Positions 10,600-21,165 of a stretch of DNA of 64,000 nt are shown here, piece by piece. The stretch comes from Acanthococcus lagerstroemiae. Its lineage: Eukaryota; Arthropoda; Insecta; Hemiptera; Eriococcidae. Location of the stretch: NCBI GenBank assembly GCA_031841125.1, contig CM063114.1:6262001-6326000 (forward strand), written 5' to 3'. The notes under the pieces are model-generated. The model was given only the letters and a program-made list of their open reading frames with translations, was not told the origin of the DNA and did not search any database. A program made the translations under genes and the position numbers. The first letter of the stretch is position 1. The number at the start of each line of letters is the position of its first letter.

Positions 10600-13500
10600 C
10601 GAAATTCGTTGATCGATTGATTTTTCTTCGGTTACTTTATACATTTCTGTTAATTGATATCAGAGCTAGAAACTCTGAGACTAACATAAAGTTTATTCGG
10701 TTCAAATTCAGTTGATCGACTTTATAGGTGGCGGAACCGAGCCGATAGTACAGGTAGTGGCCCTCCCAACAAACACTCCATGGGCAGAGCTTGCCTAAAA
10801 TGTTGTACTTTTTGTACGTACGAGCTCAACTAAAAGCATTAATGTAAATTCATTGAATCTCACACCTTGCTACTGTTTAGCTGATTTTTTTTTAAATCAG
10901 TAGTTTTCTAAGTCTTATTGTTTTATCCCCCCCCCCGAAAAGGTAAGTTCCACCTTAATCTCAGAACAGATTGAAATTTAAAACGTTTGAACCATCCAGT
11001 TTTAAGGAACTGTTTATACAGCAATTTCTCATTCTTTCATTCACTTGATGATTCAGATTTCTTTTAAATCTGGATTCGAAAGAGCAACCTACTATTGGAG
11101 TATCGAAGAAATACATTCTGGGTCATTTCATCCCTTTCAGTGTCAAGAAGACTCTCTTAAACTTTTATGCATTCCCGTTATACAAACTAATGGCGTAGCC
11201 ACCAGGTCTCTGTTTGGGGGAGGGGGGGGGTAAGCCCCAAACCCTGATGCTCCTACGTCACTGATACAAACAATTTTACATGTATCCGGCAACTTTACCC
11301 CCACTTCACAGGATGAAAAGATTTCACCTTGTCAGTCGTCTGTTATTACGAGCGAGTTTCAGTGTTTTACCCATAGGTACAAATAAAGTGGGAACTAGGG
11401 AGCTTAATCTCTTTCCCAACCCACTGAAAACACCCAAAAAATTGTAAAATTATGTACGAGAAAAAATTTTCGGCCCTATTTTGATACGTTTCAATGCTCC
11501 TTCACTCTACATTGGCTATTCGTGCTTATGATCTCATCTATTTCCAATCACGAGAAGAAAATTACAGTAAAAACGTTAAACGAGCTCTTCAGTAAAGCTA
11601 TAATACACGAGGATCTTCGCACAGTCAATGCCAACAGCAATCAGCTGAACTAAAAAAGTCAAGAACAACACCGAAGTCAAATTTATGAATGAGTCTTTTT
11701 CGTCTGTAGGTCATTTGTAAATACGTAGTAGTGAAGGAACAACTAGTTTCGATCCCCTAAAATATGTAAGATACGGTTGCTGAGGATTTTAATCCAGAAA
11801 CGATGATTTCGAAGGAGGTCAACCTCCTCCCACAAAAGCAGTGGCTTCAGAGCTAGCTTCCGACTAGTGGACAACGAATAAAATGTGAAACTGTTTAGAA
11901 AAAGTTTAATAGCGGAAGCCTCGCTCGTCCTTGCACGGCTGAAAAGAAAACCAGAACACCTTTTATACGAAACTTTTATAATATGTTCCTTATTAGCAAC
12001 TGGAAGCGCGAGAAAACGAGATGTAGAAGTGTGTTATGAAACGACCTTCCTCACGGAGGTAATAGAAAAGGCGTAATAAAAATACGAGACTGCGAGACTG
12101 CACGTAGCTCTAGCTCTTTGTGGGAAAAATATTGCGAACAAAGATGAAAATGGAAGATTAAGACCTTATGAAAAATTAAACTCTGAAAAAATCAGGCCTA
12201 AAAGAAACGTCTGTAATTATAAGCTCGCACAAGAAAATATGCAAGAGCATCGTCCGGCTCGGGCTGGTCAGATTTCCTATTCTACGTCCAGAGTTGAATG
12301 GCACGGTAAAGTAATGAAAGAAATTGAAATCGACGTAGATAAAATTGCTTTATTGACTACCTCATTTCCCGCAAAATTTCGACCGCAGCTATGCAATAAA
12401 AGTGCCCGCGAAGATTCGAGCTTCGAACCAAAACGATCACGAATTGATTAAAAAACGAGCATCCGACCGACTTTTATGGTCAGCAATACGAGATAAGAAA
12501 GTTCGACAGTTTGTAAATGTTTCGCTCCAGAAGTTTCAGACGAGAAAATTAAATTTAATTAAAAACCGAGCCCGAGCTGAGGCCTCAACTGAAACGTTAT
12601 TCACTCTAGTGCGGTTTCGTACCCCCGGGTAACTCGTCGAGTTTTCTGGTAATTTAAATCCTCCGTGTGACTGCGTGAGAATTTTCAAAAAAGGTACCTC
12701 ATCTACGTCACCGTGTATTCTTGAGAGTTTGAGATAGCCAAGATACAATAGATGTTCAGCTACAAGATGAGAGTGAAACGAACCAGAGACAACTTCCCAA
12801 GTTAGCTTGAAGCAAAATTTCATGAGTTATGACTCGATTTTCCAGTAGCTAAATTTTTCCTCAGTTTATCAAAAAGCTTCCTGCTTGAATTACCGACGAT
12901 ATATTTATTTAGAACAATGGATAGTCGACTGAATTCCTAACTCAAGTCTACTCAGTGATTCTTTGTTAAGATACGAAATTTTTACTACCGCTGAAGGTAA
13001 CAAATCGATCTGAAAACGTTTAATCAGTATAGCGCGAAATTGCTTTAAATGGAAACACATAATCCCCAAATTATTTCTCTAGACGTTTACGACGGCAGTA
13101 AAATAACTTCTACGTTTAAAAATTTCGATTTTCGACGTAAAGAAGAGAAGAAAAGAAAATGAAGCGACACACAAATTGCGAAAGTGTCAAGAATGTACAC
13201 GTGTATAGATATAACATAGATTGAGAAGAGCGAACTCTTAATTTGTTCTCCAGCGGAATGCTCAGTGACCTGAAATACGATTATGTACGTCTAACCTGAA
13301 GAAATTTCATCCTTAAAGTCAAAAACATCCTCTAGCCATTTTTTTTCTTTTTTTTTTTTCTTTCTAGAAACACCAGGTTTTATACGCCAAACGTGACTCG
13401 CATATTCGTTTCCGTATATTTACGTAGAACGCTTAACAATATTTTCTCCTTAATAGGAGTGCTCCACTTCCGTTCGTTCTCAAACGAATTTTCTCCATGT

Positions 13501-14155
13501 GCGATACAGTGCGTATGTAATAAAGAAAGTATGAATAAGTAATGAGATAATCGTAAACGAGATAGTAAAGTTTGTTGCTTTACAATCTCCATACAGAGAT
13601 CATAATTCTGGCAATGTATACCGTTGAATGGTACAAACAGCCCTCAAAATACGACACATGAATTGCACTAGTGTTCTTGGAGGGAAAACGTGACCGAATT
13701 CCGGAAGTCTCTCTCAGTTCCACACGCATTAGATATTGATCCTCGACTTGAAGCTCAAAATATCTCAATAATATTACATTAAATTTTGAAATGTTTAATG
13801 TTTACAAACATCCGTAACATGTGCTTACTTTCCTCAACTAATAGTGAGATACCTAATGTCAAAATATGAGTACCAGATCCTAGCTCTATTCAAACATCTT
13901 TCTCCTGTCTCAATAGTGATTTATTCACCACCAGGTGTTACGATCCCATGTTACTTCTCGGCCGAATTTCCCAGCGCCGCCCCGAACTTTCGAGCAACTT
14001 GGGTCAATTTCATAATTTTCTTTTAGACTAGTCAAGGACATGAGGCAAACGCTTCCGAACATTCAAGATAAGTGAAGAACGATCGACATATTACGCGCAA
14101 CAGAATAGAAGATCGATAACGAGAGCGATAAGAAGTTTTTATACTACTTGATCAG
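10600..14155. other. Intergenic DNA, nothing recognised
   Basis: Contains a C10 run near 10927, a G9 run near 11221 and a T-rich stretch near 13342. Short frames around 11885-12076 and 12239-12632 have no recognisable motif. No RNA gene or repeat family was identified. Confidence 0.45.
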
Positions 14156-14161
14156 AAAGGC

Positions 14162-14498
14162 AATGTTTACGTTGGTGTTTTACAGACGACAAGAAGCGCC
14201 TATCATTTATGCATCGAGTGCTAACAAAACCTGCATGTAAAGTAAACGTCCCTCAATGTAAAGTGGTTTTACATGAAAAAATTGCTGGCCAGTAATTTCG
14301 TATCGGGAATCGAACCAGCGTTCATTGAAACACTTGACTGAAATGCAGCAATCGTCTCTAACCACTTGGCCACAGAGCGAATTACAAAATGGCGACTTAA
14401 GAACGCATTTAAATATTCACAACATAGTACAGCTGTTACTGTTTGTTGTTAACTGTCATTATGTTTTTGCTGGCCACTACCTGTGTATGCTGTTTGTG
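14162..14498 (-). mobile_element. tRNA-like dispersed repeat, copy 1
   Basis: This 337-bp unit is repeated in the same orientation at 14738-15075. On the minus strand it holds an A-box-like GTGGCCAAGTGGTTA and a B box GGTTCGATTCC about 50 bp apart, followed by the AT-rich sequence of the unit. The spacing suggests a class II (Ser/Leu-like) tRNA ancestor, but no intact cloverleaf can be drawn. A tRNA-derived SINE or a repeat that captured one is most likely. Confidence 0.6.
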
Positions 14499-14737
14499 CA
14501 CGTGAACAAACTGAAGACAAGACTGTGATACTGTACTTTGTAGTAATTAACTGAACAAATTAAATTTTTGAATTACTAACGCACACACAAATCACCTGCC
14601 TAAAATTTAAATACATAAATAGATAGATTTAAAAAAAAACAGACCATGTCAGCGAGAAACACTGCCGCCTTTGATCAAGTAGTATAAAACATATCTTCCA
14701 CACCAAGAGTCAAAAGTGAGTGTTTACATAGCGAGGG

Positions 14738-15075
14738 AATGTTTACATTGGTGTTTTATGGACGACAAGATGCGCCTATTATTCATACATCAAGTGCTAA
14801 TGAAACCTGCATGTAAAGTAAACGTCCCTCAATGTAAAGCGTTTCTACATGAAAAAATTGCTGGCCAGTAATTTTGTATCGGGGAATCGAACCCGCGTCC
14901 ATTGAAACATGTGGCTGAAATGCAGCGATCATTTTTAACCACTCAGCCACGGAGCGAATTGCAAAATAGCGACTTAAGAACGCATTTAAATATTCACAAC
15001 ATAGTACAGCTGTTACTGTTCGTTGTTAACCATCGTTACATTTTCGCTGGCCACTACCTGTATATGCTGTTTGTG
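14738..15075 (-). mobile_element. tRNA-like dispersed repeat, copy 2
   Basis: Second direct copy of the 14162-14498 unit, 239 bp further on. On the minus strand the A-box-like GTGGCTGAGTGGTT lies at 14937-14950 and the B box GGTTCGATTCC at 14883-14893. The B-box side is better preserved here (the CCCG after it is intact). It stops directly before the gypsy remnant, but both copies lie on the same side, so they are not that element's LTR pair. Confidence 0.6.
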
Positions 15076-15259
15076 TCAGTGGCAGTACCTCCATGTAGCT
15101 AGGAGCTTACCTAGATGGATTCAGCCGCCAGTGCATCGTCAGTGGAGGCTCCAGGCAGTCAACCAAGCCAAATGATTCCAGCTTCAAGAGGTAGTGGCTC
15201 CACGAGTTCGAGCCCGCGGCTGCCAGTAATAGCTGGGACGAGGTGATGAAGCCACAGCA

Positions 15260-15640
15260 TTGGTCATTAACTTGCAAGGAGCCGCAGTGGATGCGCTGAA
15301 GACAGTTCTAACTGAGGACCAGATGAACTTCAAGAAGCTGGTGGAAGCCTTGGAACGCCGATATGGGCAAGCATACATGAAGCCAGGGTTTCAAGGGGAA
15401 CTAAAGTGGCGGTCACAGAGGCGGGGCAAATCACTTCAAGCTTTTCATGCAAAGATAGTTTGTCTTACCAATGCTGCCTATCTGACGTCCCCTGAAGATT
15501 TCAAAAAGGGTATTGCAGTCTCAGCCTGAATTGATGGAATGGAGGATGAACGAATCCAGGTGATGGTGAGAGTTGGCAACCACCAAAACTCTCGGACTGC
15601 TTTGGCGCAAGCCCTGGAAGCTAGAGGTTGCACGGGAAAG
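15260..15640 (+). pseudogene. gypsy gag fragment
   Basis: The frame reads LQGAAVDALKTVLTED and LVEALERRYGQAYMK, then LKWRSQRRGKSLQAFHAKI, the style of gypsy capsid domains (a leucine-rich helix, ALERRFG-type motif, then RRQRxGESLQ-type helix). A stop after GIAVSA (about 15527) is followed in the same sense by IDGMEDERIQVMVRV, the usual continuation, so the gag is interrupted rather than complete. Packaging protein of the retrotransposon; inactive. Confidence 0.7.
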
Positions 15641-15715
15641 CTTCAGAATGAGGACCGCTGTTCGTCAAGCCCAGGCCTATGAATCGGAAAAAGAACGGGC
15701 AGGCTTGAAGAAACT

Positions 15716-16360
15716 GTGGAAGCAGTGGTGGAGCAGGTAATGGAGATGAAAAAGCAACCAACCATTGAACACCAACGCTACTCTGGAAAGCTGCAATGCT
15801 TTCAGTGTAATGAACAGGGGCACATCTGTCTTAGCTACCCCCAGAACCAGAAAGCGGCTGGAAAAGACTGGAGTGTAGCTCGTCGAGCGTCCCCAATTGT
15901 TTCCCAAAAGGACCAGACAATTGCTGCCGTGAAGAGAGCATCGATGCATGACGCCTCAAGTAACTATATGAAAGAGAAACTTGGTCAGAAGACAGTACTG
16001 GTCTGTGTTGACATTGGAGCATCAAACTTGATCCTTCAACGCGAGTTGGTTCCAGCAAAGAAGTTTGGATCAGAAGAACGGTATGTCCTGCAGACAGTCA
16101 CTGAAAAAACGGTGCCAGTGTATGGAACAGTTCAGCTCCAAATTGAACTGATGGGAGTGTTCCTCGAGCAAGAGTTTCTGGACGCCGATATTGAAGATGC
16201 CGCAATCATTGGCTGGGATATAATGGTGCGGCATGGGCTGATCATTGATCCTGAGCGGCAGATACTGAAGTATCAAGATCAGGTCACAAAGTTCGAGACG
16301 GCTACCCACTCTGGGCCCAGTCAGCTACAGAAGACAAGCGGCCAGAAAACTGTCAAATAA
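15716..16360 (+). pseudogene. gypsy nucleocapsid-protease fragment
   Basis: An open stretch of about 214 codons. It has a zinc-knuckle-like CFQCNEQGHICLSYP in which the final Cys of CX2CX4HX4C is Tyr, so the knuckle is damaged. Further on is VCVDIGASNLILQRELV, the position of the aspartic protease site (normally D-T/S-G-A), with Ile in place of Thr/Ser, followed by a DAAIIGWDIM stretch like the second protease signature (IIGxD). Both changes suggest decay rather than an active retropepsin. Confidence 0.7.
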
Positions 16361-16436
16361 ACGGACTGTTTCAACACCAGGAGACGAGACAGGACCATCA
16401 GAATTTGACCAGTGGGCCAGAAATGTCGTCTGAGAA

Positions 16437-17562
16437 TTGAATCTAACGCAGAAGACGGTGATAGAGGCTCTTCTGAGGGACTTCAGGGAGATCTTTGCTG
16501 AGAACAGTGACGATTATGGCCGGACAGAATTGGTGCAACATTGGACTGATACCGGGAACAGTCCGCCCACTAAGCAACGCCTACAGAGAGTCCCACTGGC
16601 AAGACAAGAGGAAGTCAACCACGTGATCAACGATTTGCACCAATATGGTATCATTGAGCTTCAAGTCCATGGACGTCACCCATTGTACTGGTACCAAAGA
16701 AGGATGGTACAATGTGGTTGTGTGTGGATTATCGACGATGGAGTGATGTGACTCGGAAAGACGGAAAGACAGTTACCCATTACTATGGATTGACGACACA
16801 CTGGATCTACTGGGTAGAAACAAGTGGTATACCACAGTGGACCTGAAGAGTGGTTACCATCAGGTGGTCCTCTATCCAGAGGATAAAGAGAAAAAAGGGT
16901 TCTTCTCTGGTTCCAGACTCTGGCAGTACACAGTGATGTCTTTTGAACTGTGTAATGCGCCGGCTACGTTTGAGCATCTAATGGAGACAGTCCTGCAAGG
17001 CCTACTAGGTAAGATCTTCCAGGTGTACCTTGATGACTTGGTCATATTCGGAGAACCCTCCATACAGCAGTATCTAGACAAGGTTAGACAGGTATTCTCC
17101 AGGTTTCAGAGCGCCAGGTTGAAGCTGTCATCCAAGAAGTGTTCCCTGGCTCAGAAGGAGGTACGATTTTTGGGCCATATAATCTCCAAGGAAGGAATCT
17201 GGACAGATCCAGATAAGCTATCTGCAGTGGGAAGTGGACAAGTGTCATACCAGAAGCTTCCTCGGATTCTGTTCCTATTTTTGAAATTACATCTGAGATT
17301 TTGTTGGTATTGCCCGACCACTGCATCAGCTAACAGAGGATCACCGGAATTTGTCTGGACTGATAAGTGTACAGAAGCTTTCGAGAAGTTGAAGAAGCTA
17401 TTGTGCATGACTCCAATCTTGGCTTTCCCGAAGCCGGAGCAGCCGTTCATCGTGGACACAAACGCCAGCGACACAGCCATTGGAGGCGTACTTGCCCAAC
17501 TGGAAGATGGGAATGAGCGCGTCATTGCTTACTACAGCAAGTCTGCCAGTTTCTGGGGATGA
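16437..17562 (+). pseudogene. gypsy reverse transcriptase / RNase H fragment
   Basis: The first frame (16437-16751) covers the RT N-terminus (REIFAENSDDYGRTELVQH, then QRVPLARQEEV). The second (16837-17562) has MDLKSGYHQVVL (first catalytic Asp), FELCNAPATFEHLMETVL, the catalytic VYLDDLVIFG, VRFLGHIISKEGI and the RNase H entry FIVDTNASDTAIGGVLAQ. These are canonical gypsy motifs. The segment between the frames is shifted, a shifted patch lies around 17230-17330, and the RNase H ends at SKSASFWG with a stop. Confidence 0.88.
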
Positions 17563-17574
17563 TTTGGAAAACGA

Positions 17575-18178
17575 GAACTACTCTGCTGCATCCGCAATCC
17601 GATGGCAAGGTTGAGCGATTCAACTGGACACTCAAGGAAAACCTGACCAAAGTAGTTGCCGAGCACCAAAGAGACTAGGACCAACACATCCCGTTGTTTC
17701 TGTTGGCCTACAGATCAGCCATTCATGAGAGTACACAGCACACTCCCGCAAAGGTCGTTTTTGGCCGGGAGTTACGATTGCCATGCGATCTGGAGTCTGG
17801 AACTCCACCTCAACAGCCGCAACTGGTGGACGAGTTTGTTAGCCAACTGAGGGAAAAACTCGACTCTACTCATCGCATGGTCTCTAATCACTTGCGAATG
17901 ACCAGCGACCAGATGAAGGCTCGCTATGACGGCTGAGGACCGTGTCTGGTTTTATAATCCGCAACAAAAGAGAGGAAGAAACCCGAAGCTATAGAGTCAT
18001 TGGGAAGGACCATACGTACATCGTACTCAAGCGGATCAACGATGTTGTATACCGGATTCGGAAGCTTGGTGGCGGACGAGCCAAAGTAGTGCAATTTGAC
18101 CGACTGGTGGTCTGGCATGGCGACCATGAATTTGGGGTCCCCGGACAGGGCCAGATCAAAAATCTGACACGATATTAG
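17575..18178 (+). pseudogene. gypsy integrase C-terminal fragment
   Basis: Starts at the catalytic-Glu motif (HPQSDGKVERFN, about 17595-17630), continues with a frame reading FLLAYRSAIHESTQHTPAKVVFGRELRLP and a chromodomain-like tail with YRIRKLGGGRAKVVQFDRL. The zinc-binding HHCC part and the first two Asp of the DDE triad are absent, because RNase H is joined directly to this segment. Two in-frame stops and a frameshift are visible. Confidence 0.8.
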
Positions 18179-19455
18179 AAATCAGAGACTGAAATCACTC
18201 ATATTTCGATATTTTGATATTTCACGAGATAGGTTTCTATTCAAGATTCCAATATTGGTAGTGCTTTCCAGCCCCCTTGGAGGGGAAATATTTTTATCCT
18301 AATAGATGCGCTACCTTCCGAAAAAAATCCATGTTTACCGTACGTCTATACAACCATTCCCTCAACGGTGAAAAAAGTGAGAATTGGAAAAAACACCCCC
18401 GTGTTTAGACAGTTGACCTCCATCTTCCTAAGGAATGGAGTTATTGACTTTTTTACTTTTACTGTTCGAACATTAGATCCATTGCCCCTCATGTCTCCTT
18501 CTCCATCGTTGCATCCACAACAACCAAATGTAAATGAGTAACTAGGCTATGTGAAATACATCAAATGGAAGGGGGTTGAAAAAATCGTAAATATGTAAAA
18601 TGGATTCATATTGGCCCGTTTAAGAATAACGCATCGACTGGTCGGTTTTACGCAAACATCAACCCTATCTTTTTGGAATGGCGACCCAGCCAATTACGAC
18701 GGCTACATCTCATAACTAATGCAGCGTTAAATTAGACCAGAAGGTACGCCGGGCGGTGGCCAGTATAAATGAATCATTAATCTTGCTTCTAAAACCACCG
18801 AAACACGAGACTGTAATTTTATCGGAATTATAGCTTTAATAAGTGACCGAAATAGGCACTGCAAATCCGGGGGTGCAAACAACCACACGTACATACCTAC
18901 GTATCCCACACTAATGCGGGGACGTTTCATAAACAAAATTTGATTCACCGTTGGCTTCTGTTAACAAAATGATGTTGGTGGAAGTTCGAACTTGACGTCT
19001 ATATCCATAAATAATTGTTCGAAATTTCCTCGAAGCGTTAATTAACCTGTCACTTAATAATACCGAATGCACGGAATTTCCGACTCTGCACCCAATCGGT
19101 ACTGAAAACTTCACTTGAAAATTTCAATTCGATTGCGAGTCAAGCGGTAATTAAAAAGCATAACTATAAGCTGTACATACGTTATGGTGGCCCTTATTTA
19201 CTCTTGGTGGGAATTTTTCTTCGAATTTCATATGCCTATCCCACTAGACTGGTTCCAATAAAATACAATGCCTGTAGAAGTTTCAGGTCGATCGAATGAA
19301 AAGACGACGAGTCTCAAGCCCTCCCATCTTCTGAAGGAAAAATGCACAGAGTTCGACATTTTCACAATTTCTTTTTCTCATCCCCTTATTGCGTCAAAAA
19401 TTGATCCTCTCAGGTTTCGGAGGTCCATTCGATATTGAACAGAAGTAAAATAATT
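18179..19455. other. Intergenic DNA, nothing recognised
   Basis: Follows the gypsy remnant. No LTR, tail or gene was recognised; short frames on the minus strand around 18727-19114 look random. Confidence 0.45.
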
Positions 19456-19459
19456 TAGC

Positions 19460-19800
19460 GTCATTGTGAGGCCAAGGAGTAACATGTCCGCTTCGCAATT
19501 CTTGCGCCTTGGGTTCGAGTCCTATCAACGCCGGAAAACTACATTTGAACACCCCTCACAAACATCCTAGTGAACACAGCGACTACACGTCAATCGAGAG
19601 GGAAACATACCGTGTCCTGTAATCCCCACCAGTTCACAAGAACAAGACATTACAACCGGGCGTGTTACCACCAGATCAGAAAGATTGGTACTGTGCGTGT
19701 GTCCGTTATGGAAAGCTTACTGAACGTCATGAAAATACGTAGCTAGTAAGCAAACTGCGGCTGCACACTTTCGGCCTAGAAAAAGGAAACCCTAATGCAA
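19460..19800 (+). mobile_element. tRNA-derived SINE, family B copy 1
   Basis: Shares about 330 bp with 63656-64000 in the same orientation: B box GGTTCGAGTCC (19512-19522), then blocks such as CGTGTCCTGTAATCCCC, CCAGTTCACAAGAACAAG, TTACCACCAGATCAGA, GATTGGTACTGTGCGTGTG and AACTGCGGCTGCACACTTT. A weak A-box-like GTGAGGCCAAGGAGT precedes it (about 19466). Tens of scattered differences between copies point to age. A short interspersed element whose 3' tail was not defined. Confidence 0.75.
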
Positions 19801-20301
19801 CAAACCATGGGAAATGCAAACTACCCCGATTAACCCTGGCCAAGGAAATTTTGCGTCAGAAACCACGATCGCCAATGTCCGGCATGTTTGGATGACACTA
19901 TACATACACACTAACAGCACATGATAAGTTCAAAAGGCTTTAAAATGCGAAGCTGCAGACTCCGCAACATTCGCACTTCAACCATCTGGTTGAAGATTTC
20001 ATCCGATTTCTAATTTCTGAAGAGCAACATAAAACACCAACACTACTCCTAGCCGACCCTAAAAACATTAAATGATTAGCGAACAACTATCCACTTCTAA
20101 GGGAATGAAAACAACGTAATATTCAAGCTAGCAGATTCTTTGTTTGCTTGATAGGTAATAATTAGGCATAGAACATGCATACGTCCCATGACTGATTAGT
20201 CTTCATAATGTTACATGCTTATAGGTTTAGGATGCAAAGACATCGGTACAAACATAATGTTCACTTCAACTGATTTACTGATAACGTCTTCACATACTAC
20301 A

Positions 20302-20644
20302 TATGAGGACTTATCTGTAAAAAGGGCGTCCATCAGGCGGAAGTGAAGATTCCTAGTCTCCACAAAAAGGGCGTCTAATATAAGAATATAGGTTATGGAG
20401 TTTTCTCGTCTCAGCAAAACGGGCGTCCATGATTGGTTTTCTATCAACTCTCCCGCATTAACTTGCCAATAGAATGTAAATTTAATTATCCTATCTTGTA
20501 GATCGAATTCTGCTCTACATTTTTTGTAATAAGACTTTTTGCCGCAAGTTTATATAGTGATAATATCGAGTTGAAACTTTACAGTCTCTTTTTGTTTACT
20601 CCAATTAACTCACAGACGCCCTTTTTACAGGTAGGTCCTCACAT
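20302..20644. mobile_element. MITE with 29-bp TIRs and internal repeats of the TIR core
   Basis: The left end TATGAGGACTTATCTG-TAAAAAGGGCGTC (20302-20330) is mirrored at 20614-20644 with two or three mismatches. The core AAAAAGGGCGTC recurs inside as direct copies near 20363 and 20414 (the latter AAAACGGGCGTC). CATA flanks both ends and could be a short target duplication. No coding capacity; superfamily undetermined. Confidence 0.7.
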
Positions 20645-20649
20645 AAATA

Positions 20650-21128
20650 ATCGTTCACTTCTCGCTACTAACTGGTAACTGGCTATGAACATAAAACTTT
20701 GATTATACTGTATGCTCAAAGGATAATACTAAGCAACAACACTGAACACTAGAATACTACTCATAGCTGACAACAATTCTCACAGTCGCATCTCGCTCCT
20801 CATCATAAACAAGCATATCTTACCTCTTCTAAATCCCCTTGAGGAAATAATTTCGTCTGTAGAGTAAAATCCAAAATATAAAACGCTACAACATAAGCCC
20901 ATATTTCGCTATGATAAGAACATCAAGATCAAAGAGTATTTTGCTGATAAGAACACTAGGTTGTTTTATATGGCTGTAAAACAGAACTGAACTATGACTC
21001 AGATCACCCACATCTGAAATGACATTCTACTGATCTACTGAAAGGAACTCTGACTGCGATCAAAGATGATACCAGAACAGATAAAAAGCGATTGCACCAG
21101 GCTCGGCTAGGTACTACAGTGGCCGATC

Positions 21129-21132
<4 letters not shown>
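20650..21132. other. Sequence leading into a poly-A tract
   Basis: No gene seen. The last 50 bp (GGCTCGGCTAGGTACTACAG, then TGGCCGATCCTTT) run straight into A31, as at the 3' end of a retroposed element, but the family was not recognised. Confidence 0.35.

Positions 21133-21163
<31 letters not shown>
21133..21163 (+). repeat. Poly-A tract (about 31 A)
   Basis: An uninterrupted A run. Its length and its abrupt start after a GC-richer stretch suggest the tail of a retroposon on the plus strand rather than drifted simple sequence. Confidence 0.9.

Positions 21164-21165
<2 letters not shown>

Larger units (their letters stand above)
15110..18178 (+). mobile_element. Degenerate Ty3/gypsy retrotransposon
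   Basis: In order on the plus strand: gag-like region, zinc knuckle and aspartic protease-like segment, reverse transcriptase, RNase H start, then the C-terminal half of an integrase. This is the Ty3/gypsy order (integrase after RNase H). Stops and frameshifts interrupt every domain, and most of RNase H plus the N-terminal and D,D part of the integrase are deleted near 17560. No flanking LTRs were recognised. Confidence 0.85.

Noticed and set aside
12239..12632. Overlapping short frames near 12.2-12.6 kb as possible exons
   Set aside because: Charged composition but no domain and no convincing splice sites; left as intergenic.
14162..15075. The two 337-bp direct repeats as LTRs of the gypsy element
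   Set aside because: Both lie on the 5' side of the gypsy remnant and contain polymerase III box-like sequences, so they do not bracket it.
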